DNA of 64,000 bases from Symbiotaphrina buchneri (lineage: Eukaryota; Ascomycota; Symbiotaphrinales; Symbiotaphrinaceae). The stretch covers positions 576,725 through 640,724 of the forward strand of contig BCIG01000005.1 in assembly GCA_001599915.1 (NCBI GenBank), read 5' to 3'. Below, piece after piece: positions 12,002-24,264 of this stretch. A program made the translations under genes and the position numbers. Position 1 is the stretch's first letter. Every line of letters starts with the position of its first letter. A model generated the notes under the pieces. The model was not told the DNA's origin. It made no database searches and worked only from the letters and a program-made list of their open reading frames with translations.

Positions 12002-14719
12002 TCACTTCTTACCGCCGAAAGAGCTCGCTCGCCGCTTTTTGAAGAGCCTATTGCGTTTGTCCTTCCTTTCCTCCTGTGAGGTCGGGCTTGTCCTTGGATC
12101 GACTACCAAATTCCCACTTTCCTGTCCACTTCTTTGTCCTTTCCTCGGTCCAGTCAGCAGCATCTTTTGCTGTTCCATAAGCTCGATCCCAGCCTCTTCA
12201 GCGGATGAGCTCCGTCGACGCATGGGGCCGAAGCGGCGAAGGGGATTCCAGCTAGGTGCGATCCCTGAAGGGCCAGCGTCCGTTGTCGCAGCACGGGGAT
12301 GGTCCATACTAGAAAGATCGATGCGTGAGAGCCCTTTTTGCTCATTTCCGCGTTCGTGAGATACCCTTTGCTTCTCTTCCGATTCTCTCAGAGTACCAGC
12401 AGAATCAAGCAAGGGTTCAAGAGTGCTGGAACTATCAAATCTGGTATGCTTCCGCTGTGTGTACGGATCCGAGATGTCAAAGGCTGCAGCAGCAGGCTTG
12501 GAGTCTTGCATGTCGATCAAGAAGGAGCCAGCACGGCCTCTGCCTTCCTCCTCATGTTGTAGACTTTCCCTATGGACCCAGCTGTCAGTAGAAGCCCTAT
12601 TGTCGTTCCTCTGACGGATATCCAGGTCGTCATAATGGGATTCTAAGGAAGCAGAGTCTTCCGTAGAAGTATCCACACTCGAACTTTCTGAAGATTCTTT
12701 CGGATATGTTGGTGTAGGTGCCGGACGATCAATCTTCGATAGGAGGTCAGGTAAACTGAGCATCGAATCAATGTTGGCTTGTTGATAAACACCGTTCTCG
12801 AGACGTTCAGGAGAAGTGAAACGACCTTCGACATGATCGGAAGGCTGCAGCGTCATTGTTGGTAGTCCTCCAGTTTGTGCCCGAATCCTGGCTTCGGCTG
12901 CAGGCTTGAAGGTTTCAGGAATAACATTGAGATCGTCACCAGCTTCCTCAGCTCTTGCGATCACCTCCTGCACGGTGGTATGTTCATCTGCCGCGCCCGC
13001 GTCTGCTCTGGGCCCTCCCCATGTGCGTTGACCGGCGGTAAAAACGCCGTAGGTCATGTACACCCAGTTGAAGAAAGGATTGACAATGAACATGATTGGA
13101 TAGAGGAATGCTTTGAAGCGGCCCAGACGCAGCCCGAAGTAGAACATCAGCGCCCAGTTCAGGCCTAGAGATACCGCAATAAAACCAGCCGGCAAGTTGC
13201 CGATATCTTGCGAGCGAGTAGCCAAGGAGAGGACCATGATGAAAAACAGCAGTGCAGTACTTCGAATACTGTCTTGCATGAAGCGAATGAGCACAAGAAC
13301 AGGGTATCTCTTCCATAATCTGACATCGGTCAACATGCAGACCTCATTTGTGATGAAGCCGAGAAACCATCGCCTTCTCTGTTTTAAGAGAGCCCGATAT
13401 TCTTGCACAGCCTCCGTCTTGCAGAATGCTCCGGTACACATACCAATTTGATATGGGTGATGAGCACCAATCATGAAGAGATGTGTCAACCATCTGTCTT
13501 CTCCCAGATGGCATTTCCCATAATCGAATAGGTCATCACACTGCTCTGCTTTGTCCGCGAAATAGAACTTTGCCATCTTTCGAAATGCTGAGAACCTGAG
13601 CACCGTAAGAGCGCCCGGTAGGCAGGTAACTGAACCACAAGCAGACTCTACCGATCGCTCGAACAGCTGACCATGAGTGTATTCCATATCCTGCAAGAGA
13701 GTTATGAACTTGTTCTTCTTGGTAGTGGACGTGATAACTCCAGTCATCGCCAGCATGTCTCGATTCCCGCCGGGCCGAAGCTCCATTTCATACATGAAGT
13801 TCTGGATGCACACTTTGTCCAGTATGCAGTCGGAGTCGATAAAAAGGACGAACATGTCATCATTGTGTCGCAGATAGTCGGTGTAAATCCTGTCAATGAG
13901 CTTGAAAGTCTGCTTCTGACATTGGCGTTTGCCTCCATGTGGAAACCTTGAAACAGTAACTCGACATCCGAGGTATTCAAGATCAATGAACTGCGGGTAG
14001 TTCTCCAGCGTCACCGTGACGCCTAACGCCTCGATAGTCTTCAAGTACAATTCGTTTTGTTCGTCGCCATCGAAAGACAGGAAAACGTGTAAGCAGGTGG
14101 CTGGGTAGTCACATTCAACTACTGATCTGATTGCTGCGATGAGGACCTCCGGTACTTCGTTGTAACAAGGCATGACCACAGCCACCTTCGGAGCGCTCTT
14201 CTCATTCAGATCTTCTTTCAATACCTTGGATCGGCCAACAGTCTTCGTGACAAGTTCATAGACGCATAACAACCACGGCCCCAGCAATAGACCTGAAAAG
14301 GACCAGAATGCGAACCACTGGAGGAAGCTGACCAAGCTTGCAGGGAAATACTGAGTCACTGCAGGTGGCAGGGGAATTGTGACGACCATGATAGGCAAGA
14401 AGATAAACCTGCTTCATATGAGATGACCGGGGCCAGGGCGACATAGCTGGAAACCTTACCTCATCAAGCTGAACACTATTGCCACGATGATGGCTAGAAT
14501 GCGGGTACTACGATTCTCCGCCTTGATGTAGACTTTCAATAGTCCGTACATAAAAGCCAAGTACCAGAGGACCCATTCGACGATAGCCATGACAACGATA
14601 GGTGCCAACAGTGATAGGTAGACAATCTGACAGATATTAGTCCCCACCACCCACAATTTTATCAGAAAGGTCAAACATACGTCGGCAACCCGCCAGTGCT
14701 CTGTTGGTGTGTCCGCCAT
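12002..14719 (-). CDS. chs: Chitin synthase without myosin or cytochrome b5 domain
   Basis: A processive GT2 membrane enzyme polymerising UDP-GlcNAc into chitin at the plasma membrane. Exons (minus): 14719-14681, 14626-14460, 14408-12002; 870 residues from the ATG at 14717-14719 (MADTPTEHW). The frame stays open upstream to about 14840 without an ATG, so an extra 5' exon is possible. Visible in order are N-terminal membrane helices, VVMPCYNE, the DXD-like FIDSDC, LPGALT, EDRWLTHL (the catalytic EDR motif), QRRRWFLGF (product-binding QRRRW), a group of membrane helices, then a tail of about 340 polar residues rich in Ser, Arg and Glu. The lack of myosin and b5 domains points to the small class usually numbered VI or VII (naming differs between authors). 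Intron 14627-14680 (54 bases) has no stop in frame. Confidence 0.9.
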
Positions 14720-16022
14720 GCTGGTCGGCCACTGCAGCTTTTTGATTCGGTGTTCCGCATATCCTGGAGTGATATGCGTGCTCACAATGCGGTTGTAGGA
14801 GCATGGACTCAGGAAAGGAAGGTGCAGGCCTTCGCTCGACTACCTTACCTGACGTTTGACATGGAAATGAAGTGGCCGTCGCCACGAAATACTAGGTGAC
14901 ATTCACATGGAGATTGCAGCGAACTGAAGATACCAGTCCGGTAAAACAAGCAAACTGCTTCATGACAGCATACCGTACAGATTAAAAACGGAGACTTGGA
15001 ACAAGCAAGGAAATCGACCTACTGCTGAACATTTACTGGTATTTAATGTATGCAGGTTAGACAGCCGTCGATGTTTCCACCAAATCCACTGCCTTGGGAG
15101 TCCCATGTGGCTGTAATCAGTATGCACGGCTGCATTCAAGCAAAGTTGTGTATCAATCATGGTCACAGGTCGTTCATTCTGTGACCAACGTGAACCCCAA
15201 TTCACAGCTTAACCCCTTGAAAGAAAGCCAGGTATCATGTCAGACTGACAAGGCGTCCATTAAGGGTGTTACGGTGGCCTCATGGGCATTCAGGATGTTG
15301 CTGCCATAATCCCAGGAGGCTGCTGGTGGTAGTCTTGAACATTTGACGTTTCAATTGGCTTCACATTTCGGTTCAATGTTTTTCCGTTATACGTGCACCT
15401 ACCTTGCCTTTATCTGAGAGGGTCCGACTACAAAGCACTATATCACGGATTTGACCCTTACCCCTCGTACAGACGGGTTCACAGCTGTTTGTTTCTGATC
15501 CCGTGGAAGTTTTCGTATGTATTCTTCGGACTTCCACTAATCACTATTATACTCCATCCACCAAAGCGCAAAGGCCCATCTTTCTGCAACATCCATCCCT
15601 AGCCATTCAGCGCCCAGATAGCGCGGGACTCCCAAACTGATTCTGCTCTTGGCAGGAGCATCTCGAAAAGAGCGGAGAAGGGAGAACTGTCTTGTCTCTT
15701 CTCTTTGGAGCGCCCCCAGGTCCAGATTGCAGCATTGCCGAATGCTTTCTCCAGATCCCACAGCCAGAGCGACTGCAGTCGAGCCATGTATGGCATTGGT
15801 TGCAAGCCCAGCCATTTTAGCCTAGAGCAATGGGATCCTGCAGAAGATGCAGACCAGAATTGGCACAGATAAGTCCTCTGCCTCGGGGCATGTCATCATC
15901 CTGGAAAGATCACGTCATAACCTGCGATATCTCAAGTCCTATTGGACCCCATACAGCCATATTAGCATCTGAAGCCAATCGACGACCAAAAGAGTGCCTT
16001 TGTTGGTAATGAATCGCAAATC
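14720..16022. other. Intergenic, chitin synthase 5' flank and UPF2 3' flank
   Basis: Contains the open but ATG-less frame just upstream of the chitin synthase start (to about 14840), which may be part of an unresolved 5' exon. Beyond that I see no gene; frames at 15094-15815 look like chance. Confidence 0.45.
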
Positions 16023-19000
16023 TCACCAGTCGACATCACTTAATTGTAGCTTCCTCGCCCGCTGGTTGCTGCGGTTCGTGCCAGCTTTATCTGACTTGGC
16101 CGTCGATGCGTGGGAAATCGTGTGCTTCTCGAATCCTTTTGGGTTCTTAGTATTTGTATTTGGTGTGATAGTAAAATTGAAATTGGCTTCACCATCGTTG
16201 TCATTGTCGTCCCTCAAATCATAGTTCAAGACAAGATTCTTAATACGTTGCTGCTCTTCTCGTTCAGCCTGCTGCTTAGACTTCATTGCAATAGCGAATG
16301 TAGAGTCCGAAGGAAGATCAACAGTACGTGTCTAGCTTGAGGTTAGGACAAGCAAAAAGCAAGGAGATACATGATACCAACCTGTTGCCGATTCCCTCGC
16401 TTCGTCAGAAGAGAGAAAGCCATCTTGTTGGCACTGTCTGGGGTGGGATTCCCACTTCCTTCGTCTGAGTGGACAGACTGCTCTCTTGGAGCCCGTCTCA
16501 TGGGTAAAGGCACATCGAAGAGCGGTTTGCGCTCAAACTTTCTGGATTCCAAGCTCTCAGACATCATCTTAGCAAGTTCGCGGTCAAACTCCGCTTCAGC
16601 TTCGGGGTCACGCTCCTCCTCGTGACGCGTAACGACAATATCTTCCTCGAGATCGGATTCGGGCCGTGGTGTCTCGCCAATCGTCGTCTGCAGATGAGTC
16701 AGTAAGTAGGCTTGCGGAGGTTGTGAACAGCCTGGAGTCTTCTCAGGTACCTCTTCTTCCTCATCTGAGGATTCGGCTTCGTCTAAGTCAGGTCCCGGTC
16801 CCTCATCATCATCAGCTACACCGTCACTAGAAGAATCGTCTTCCGCCGCATCATCTGGCTCAGCAGCCTTCTCAGGACCGAAGACCTGGTAATTCAACTT
16901 CACGGCATCTGCAAAAGCCTGTCCGGCTTCGGCCAGGTCAGCCGCAAACTTCCATTGTGGCCTGATCATGGCGTAGGTATCTTGGATAATGAAGTCGATA
17001 TCCATGGGGACGGGGTCTTTAGTATGGATATAATACTAGAGAGTGTCAGTATAGAGAGAATCGGCCACTCAAAAAGAAAGTCCTACCTGAAAGAATATAA
17101 GGAAGAAGTCGAGCTTTTTCTTTGCGGAACCTCGATCGAAGCACATCCCACAAGTTTCTAGTAGACTGCTCACTAAACGAATACGAAAGAAGTCGTCAGG
17201 AGGGTCCAGCTGGGAAATCCGACCAGGCATAGGCGTTCCACCTTCTACCATAACCTGTTAGCAACCTTACAATGAATGTCATGAATACGTCTTACCGTGG
17301 CCGAAGGTGACTATCCTGTAGAGGGTATCGAAGATCACCGGGGAGTCAACCATTTTGTAATTGTAAAGCTCGCCAAGATACTTCACCTCGGCAATCCTGC
17401 GCTGATTGTGTCTGAAATCATTCTGCTCCAAGCCTACAGTAATCTGTTCAAGTAGATTGTCAATCACCTTGATGACGAACTCTTGATGATAGCGGTACAA
17501 GGCGCCAACAAGGATGGCGAGGAGGTGTATGTTGCTGTATTTGATTTTCCCCGGCTTGCTGAAAATCTTCTCAAGCATTCCAACAACCTACATAGTCAGC
17601 AACCCCCCAATGCACATTGTTTTATAACACTTACCTCCTGCTCTTCCCAATGCAACTTTCTGATCTGCTTGAGTATTTTCATATAATTGCGCTTGTTCAT
17701 ATCCAAATAGATAAGCTTCCTGACGAAAAGTTCGACAGGCGACCTTTCTTTCTGCGTTATTGCCGCTCGTTCCGGAGGATTCACATAATAGATTGCGTTC
17801 TCAATTAGCATCCGCTCTTGTTGGCCAAGATGTTGGGCCGCTTTCTTCCGCTGTAGAGTCTCTAGGAAGGAGACCATGCGAGGCGAAGTTTCAGGGTTTC
17901 GCAGTAGGTATCGCCCACAATTCTCCAGCAAATTGCAGATAATGTCAATATTCATCCTGGAGAAATCATCCAAACTGACTTTGAGGCAGTGGAAGATGAC
18001 ATGCTCAGGAACAACCCCGAACTTCGTCAGTTCGGCGAGGTATCTGACATTACCAGTACGGACCTGTCCAAGAAAGTCCTTCTGCTTCCTCCGCTGCAGA
18101 CTCCGGAATTCATCGTCCAGATAACTCACCAAGCCTTGAGCCAAGTCAGGCATATACCTGCCCAAGGTGGCTATAAGCCTGGAATGGTACGGTAAAAGAT
18201 CCGACCGCCCTTTAGGAACTTCCTGGACGGCTTTAAGAAGCCTGTTCCTTGAAGCTTTCGAGTTCAAGAAACAAAAATCTATGGACGCTTGGTCCACTGA
18301 TTCTTTGCTGGTGAGCTCAGGAAGACGGGTCAAGATCGCATCGACTTGGGCGCCGACTGTTTTATTTGCAATCACAGTAGACTGATCTTCGGATTCTGCA
18401 GTCTTTGCTTCCGTAGATTCTGTGATTTCCGCTCCATTGTCGGTCCCACCCTCGGGTTTCTCTCCGGCCTTCTTCCCTACCTGAGCCTCAGCGTCCGGCT
18501 TTTTCTTCTTGCTCTCTTCGAGTAAGATACCAGGCACTCTCTCTTTCAAGTCGATTAGATTCTCATAAAATCTCCGCTCATCTTCGTCTTCCCATATACC
18601 CGCGCCTTCCCCTTGACCACGTAAGTATTCGCCCGTTTTGACGAGACCGATGCCACCATCACTTGCTGAAGTAGTGGCGTCGTCTTCTTTCAGATCCGGC
18701 ATCTGGGCTCCAAGCACGTCACACAGAACCTGGGCGTTCGACACCAGTTTTTCTTGCGCTTTAACTTGCTTGTCGTAGTTGGCCTGTCTATCCTCAAAGA
18801 CCTCGCCGGATTTGACGTACGCCTCGGCATTCCGACGCCCTTGAGTAGCCAATGCCTTTTGGTCACGGACCAGATGTGTTTTCACATCTTCGAAATAGCG
18901 CAAAAGTATATTCTTAAACCGCTGTTGAACATCAGGTGGCGTGAGTGGAGGATCATCGAGAGATTGTCCATTTACGTCACTTTCCGCTCCTTCGTCGCCG

Positions 19001-19924
19001 TCTTTTGGTGCAGCCGTAGTCGCTCCGTCTTCTTCGACCGTTTTTCGTCCCTCCGTAGCGGCCGACTTGACACCTAGCACGTCCCAGGCGAAGCTCTTGA
19101 CAAACAGCACAACAATAGGGAGGTTGACATGGTCGCGATCATGGCCCAGAAGATCCTTCAATACTTCCAGAGGGAACGGGTCCAGGTTACCGTCTCTCTC
19201 AGAACGCGCGATTTCCGAGCCGCCTCTCCCCCGACCCTGGCCATCCGCGCCCTTGGCTGGCGCAACACCAGTGTTGTCCTTCCCCCTCGCTCCGTCATCT
19301 GGCCGAGTGACATCATCTAAACTTCTCAAAACCCCAACAAGCCATAATTCTGTAACGACCCGCAAAAGGATTCTGTGTCTTGACAGCCTTTCTTTCTCTT
19401 CCTTTTCCCGTACGTCCTGTGCTAGAGCTTTTAGTTGCGCTTTCTCTGGGGTGCTCAAGCCTCGACCAAGGTACCAGGCAAGATACCGCGTATATTCTTC
19501 CGGTCCGAATCGCTGGTGCAGGGCAGAAACTATTTCAACTCCTGCTGCAATTTCTCCCGGCGACTTAAGTCGACAGAGACCCTCATAGCTTGCAGATATT
19601 ATCTCAGAGAGATACTTGTGCAGGGACAGTGTCCGGATCTCCTGCAAAAATGTAGGCGCGGTCGAAGCAGTAATGGCGGTGCGGAGACGCTTGATGAAAG
19701 CTGTGTTCTTCTTGAGGGATGAGTCGAATGACCCACTGACCGGTGACACGTCTGGAATGCCGTCAGCTATCAGAGGGGCGCAAATGATGATTGGGCATCA
19801 CCTTTCTCGCCCGCCCAGGCCTTTGTATTGAGCTCCCGTAATTCGCCTATAGAAGCGTCAGCGCCAGATCCGGTCTTCCTAGAGGGTGGACAACTCGGCG
19901 CGTACGTTTCCGCTTCCTGTCCAT
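16023..19924 (-). CDS. upf2: Nonsense-mediated decay factor UPF2/NMD2
   Basis: Bridges UPF1 and UPF3 in nonsense-mediated mRNA decay. Exons (minus): 19924-19906, 19846-19802, 19751-17635, 17587-17296, 17244-17087, 17035-16751, 16687-16382, 16331-16023; 1176 residues. The 19-base first exon gives MDRKRK, which joins to RELRELNTKAWAGEK, the typical UPF2 N-terminus. Three MIF4G helical repeats follow (about residues 30-330, 470-700, 700-900); the third includes LLAILVGALYRYHQEFV and ends before GGTPMPGRISQLDPPDDFF. Next is an acidic stretch (about 970-1020) and a C-terminal UPF1-binding region (MKSKQQAEREEQQRIKNLVL). Intron 16688-16750 (63 bases) falls in the acidic region, is open in frame and has a GTACCT donor, so it may be retained in some transcripts. 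Confidence 0.94.
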
Positions 19925-21199
19925 ATTGCAGGCAACGCTCCACGATGAGCCGAACAGGCAATGGGGGTGACGAAGTGCAGGTGGTGCTAGGGCGAGTTCA
20001 TCCTGTTCAAGATACCGAGCCAAATCGGATCATTGCTGTAACGGAAGTTGGCTTGGAAGGAGGGCTCGTTATCCAGTGCTAGGCACAATTTCCGTAGACG
20101 CTCCGCGGCTGGCCGGATTGACAAGCACTCTTGCAGGTATACTCAGAGAGTAAGTGTCAACAAAGTAAGTCAGGGAGGTTGATGCTCTGCAGTTATCTAC
20201 CTGTACGCGCTGGCACCTTCGTACAGTACGATGTATTCGGTAGGTGAGACCTGTGGTAAGGTAAGGCTCGGTGCCGGTACTGTACTAACCCTGCTGGGTA
20301 AGGTTCACGATCGCGCTCCAAGATTAACGAGAATCGCAAGCCAATTCCTGCTTAGTACGTCATGGCGAGACACAACTTCGTACTCCTTACGGTAATGTAC
20401 CTCAATCTTGAACAACCAACCTGTGAACCTAGAACGGGAATTATCAATCCTTACTCGCCGTTGTGCCCGCGGGTAACCAGGGGCTCACTCAAGATGATGC
20501 GTTGGAACAGCAATTTACAGCCCTGGGAGGAACCGCATGTTCTGATGTAGCGGCCCTCGTTCAAAGCAGGACTTCCTGGATTTCACCTAGATGCAAGATA
20601 TCATGATATCCACGACTTCTTCCAAGGCTGATCGCCGCAGTCTACATATAACATTTGCTCTAAACGGAAGTGCATAATTATGCCAAATTCGAAGAAGCAG
20701 GTTATCCATCTGCAGGCTCAAGCATATGGTACTGAACATAAGTTCGGCGGGAGAGTCTATGGAAGAACAAATAGGGTTCAGACCGAGAACGAACCGCCTG
20801 ACGTCCTATCTACATGACGGCTCTTCGCTATGCTCTTTCAGCGGATGGATTTGTTCGACGAAGCAGACAAGACTCTGCATAACTGAAAATGTCTTTTGCG
20901 GCAAGACAAAGAAAATTGTAGTCCAAACAATCAGGCTCCACGCTATGCTATGCAGTTTACAAGAGATGAAAAGAAAGGGTGTTAGACTCTGACCGTCGAA
21001 TGGCCTTGCAGCACGAGAGCTGCTCTCTCCATCCTCCTTGCAATGATGCGCAATGCCTGGCGGTGAAGCGTTGCAAGCCGGGGGCTAGCATCAACAAATG
21101 GCACAGGACATTGAACTTCGTGGTGCAGATGAGAGACATGTCTGCATAGCTCTGCTCAGGAATTCACGGCAGCGCCTTCTTAAGCGAGTCGTGCAATCG
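19925..21199. other. Intergenic, UPF2 promoter and Tos4-like 3' flank
   Basis: No gene recognised in about 1.3 kb. It carries several copies of a GGTAAGG/CCTTACC-type word (20255-20300) that recurs in other gaps of this window. Confidence 0.5.
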
Positions 21200-22822
21200 C
21201 TATTTTGGCTTTCTCCAGTAGTATTGCTATACATCGATCAGGCTCTGAGATCACTCATGGCTTCATGTCCCTTGGGAACTTACCTTGTGCTGCTTTCTGC
21301 AAGCTCTTAGGCCAGGTTTACCAAGTCCTTCGACTACAGCCTCCTTCCTCCTTTCATTCGGATCCAGCTCTGGAATGTAATAGTATTCGCTCTCCAGCGG
21401 CTTCCCTGCTGCGTCTTTCCCTTCTCGAATCACGGAGCCCACACAGGTTGTGGCTTCCAAGAGTTTTCGAAGATCGTCTTTGGAGAGCTTTTCGTTTTCC
21501 GTTTCTGACGGACTTGCTCCTCTCATCTTCGCTGGCAGATTCTGGAGGAGGATGGAAAGTGGAGTTGAAGAGAGCCGAGAGAAGGCCAACTGGTTGATAA
21601 CATGGTTTGTCACTGTGTCAAGCTGAGCTTCCAGGGTGGATTCAGAGCTTGTTCGGCGCAGTGGCGACTCTGCCAGTGGCTCCAGCGGCCGGTGATGACG
21701 ATGGCGCTCAGGCGAATCCGAAGCAGTGAAGGACGCCATACGGGGAAGCAGATTATCACCGTGCGGCCCAAAGGAATGTATTATCGGATCATTTCCCTCA
21801 TCCTGGTCCGAGAAATCGTGGGACTCACTTGAGAAGCTCAGTTTAGAGGCATTAAGGACATGAGGAAGGGGCTGCGATGCGGCTTCAGTCGATTGCGTCT
21901 CAATTGCATCGTTGACCACGCCAACTTTACGTTCGTCTTCATTCTCGTCTTCATACACCTGGATAGTGTCTTGGGCCTGCTGCAGCGGAGCATGATGTGG
22001 TGGAGACGATGGAATAGGGAGGTTGATCGCTGGGCTTGGCGATACCGGGGAAGAGAGGAGACGTCCTCGACGAAGAGGGCTCGATTGAAGGCGACTCGCT
22101 TGTGCAGCGGCAATGTTTCTCCTGGGCGAATTTTCCTCATCCCAGGTCCAGGTCGAGTCTGAAAGCCCTGAAACAGAGCTGGAGTCCTTCTTCTCATGTG
22201 GTGGCCACATGAGCAGGACTCGGGCATCCTGCACATCGAGCATGATATCCGCGTTCTCCGTCTCTGAGGTAAAGGTATCCCCTTTTGCTAATTCCCAGGC
22301 TTTTCCTTGACAATGGACCTTCACGCCATTCCAACCCATGCAGACAATTTGGATCTTGTTCGGTTCGTTCGCCGAGGTCGCCGCGACATAAGTTGCCTTA
22401 ACATGCACTCGCGAGATGAGCCTGTTAGCCGAAAGTTGGTAATGGGACGAATTGCTCGATCTCCCCATTAGCAGCGGTTCACCATCTGCCGAGAGCGTGA
22501 CTGAAGGAACAGTGGAGAGCGGAACACGTTCGGAGATGCATGACTGAGTTCGGTCGAGTGAAGGGCGCGTTGCACGCGCTGTCGAAAGGCCAGGCGGAGA
22601 AGAAGGAAGGAGGCCAGTGGATGAAGATGGCATTGGCGTTGGGTATTTCTTTCTCGAACCATCTTCCGCAGAAGGCGAGGACCGAGCTACACGCTTGAAG
22701 GATCGTGGAAAAGACGGTGATGAGGAGAGAGGTTCGAAAGCCGGCAATAGTGGCCCAGGAGCCGGCCGCTTGAGTCCCGCGACTGGGGGCAATCGGTTTC
22801 CACCAGGAGGGGAGGAATCCAT
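21200..22822 (-). CDS. tos4: FHA-domain protein, Tos4/Plm2-like
   Basis: FHA domains bind phosphothreonine peptides; yeast Tos4 is a chromatin-associated G1/S factor that supports the replication-checkpoint transcription response. Exons (minus): 22822-21284 and 21226-21200; 521 residues, ATG at 22820-22822. The FHA domain lies near residues 95-205, with MGRSSNSSHYQLSANRLISR (Gly-Arg, Ser and NxxxSR elements), followed by MGWNGVKVHC and a strand ending in LLMWPP. The rest is a disordered, Ser/Pro-rich region with many SP/TP sites. A conserved helical block (VTNHVINQLAFSRLSSTPLS) precedes the end CRKQHKQYYWRKPK. The 27-base last exon was found because it restores this end after a 57-base intron. 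The assignment to Tos4 rests on the N-terminal FHA domain plus this C-terminal block. Confidence 0.82.
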
Positions 22823-24264
22823 ATCTGCTTATTTGGACAGAAGCACGGCAAGATGACCTGTTTACCCAATTTGTGCTCCAGATACACGTCGTTTATGGTG
22901 CCATACGCGATTCCAGTTGGCCTTGCACCAAAACAAAGGCCAGCAGAACGAGAGTAATAATTGCAGAGATAGAAGCTCTGGAAGATCAAAATGCGCGCCA
23001 GGGTAAAAGGCCGGGGGAAGGCGACCTTAGGGTCAGAGATAGGTCAGGGCCAGAATTGGTGGAAGGCGAGGCACGGTAAAGAGGAGGCAGAGGAAGAAGG
23101 CAGGAATGCTTTGGACGACCACACGCATTTGACGAGACGAGACGAGACGAGACGCGGTTAAGGGTCGTGTGTTCGTGTTGAGCTAAGGCTGCTAGACGCT
23201 CGCTTTGCCTTAACCAACGTCATCCGTCACCTCTACCTAAACTCCTTTTGGCATCCCGCTCCAGTTAAGCAACACCGCATTTGCACAGTTAAGGCAGGAC
23301 ACCCTTCCAGGTAAAGAAAAGACCCTAAATACACGACAAGGCCGTACCAATGTCTCATTTACTCCGTGCTTCTATTCTTCCAAGAGTGCTGGAGATGTTT
23401 TCTGGAATTCTAAGCATATGGCTATGTCTCCAAAATTTACAAGCAGAGTTGTGAAGATTATCCAGACTCGGCTGAGTTGGAACGTTAATGGCTAAGGTAA
23501 ACATTTAATAAAGTCGTCCCCGCCGAGGCCAGAGGAATCACGCTACTGCCCAAAAAGTACGCGCCCATGAGACGTCTCACACACGAGCATAAAAGAGCCG
23601 GGCCTGCAAACTGGAGCGAATCCTGTGCAGCAACATTGTGATACCCCAATTGGCTTGCAGTAGCTGTCGCAAAGGATCCCACCGCCCTGACTCTAGTCAG
23701 GACTGTTGGCATCAGCTATCTAAACCATGTGACCTTCCCTACAGGCTCGAGTCCTCGCGCTCGACAGCCATTCTCGACTGTTCGTCTTTGCGGAGTGCCC
23801 AACGGAAGTGGGCACCATGTACGGTGTAGGTAGCTGTAAGAATGGAATAGGACAATCGTGCCAATATACTCCATATACTCAGTGTTTATGTGCAGAGGAT
23901 AAGCTGGTGTATGCCTTGAGGTATTTACGCATATATCCAAGCGCACCAACGACCCGCCAGGACAGTAGGGCTAGGACGGAGTATGCGTTACAGCGGACCA
24001 TTTCATCATTGTTACTCCGTAGGCACGGGAAAGTACACCTATATTGCGGTAGAACTGCGTGCAAAAATCTAGGACTCCCGGAGGCTGGTTGTGCGACGAA
24101 ATATTAATTGACTACCGTGTCTGTGAAGGGCTTAGCGGGCTGCGGGCGCCATTTGGTTTGGGGTCGCGAACTCTTGGCGTACCGATTTTACAAAATTTCT
24201 TGCACCCAAGTAAATGCTGGTCCCTTTGCGACTTCAAGCATTTCGACTGAGATAGAGAAAAATC
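22823..24264. other. Intergenic, divergent promoter of tos4-like and cic1-like genes
   Basis: A gap of 1.44 kb with no recognised gene. It contains a short GACGA tandem repeat running into GACGCGG (23131-23157). Several small frames at 23485-24107 show no family features. Confidence 0.45.
23131..23155. repeat. (GACGA)5 microsatellite
   Basis: Five tandem copies of a GACGA unit, the last imperfect (GACGC), about 310 bases upstream of the tos4-like start. The last unit creates ACGCGG, a near match to an MCB core. Confidence 0.85.

Noticed and set aside
14637-14885. Alternative frame starting MATATS near the chitin synthase 5' end
   Set aside because: The apparent first codon is GTG, not ATG, and a splice from it to the synthase frame could not be justified over the simpler ATG at 14719.
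23640-23830. Possible tRNA around GGCTCGAGTCC
   Set aside because: Arms could not be folded into a cloverleaf in either direction.
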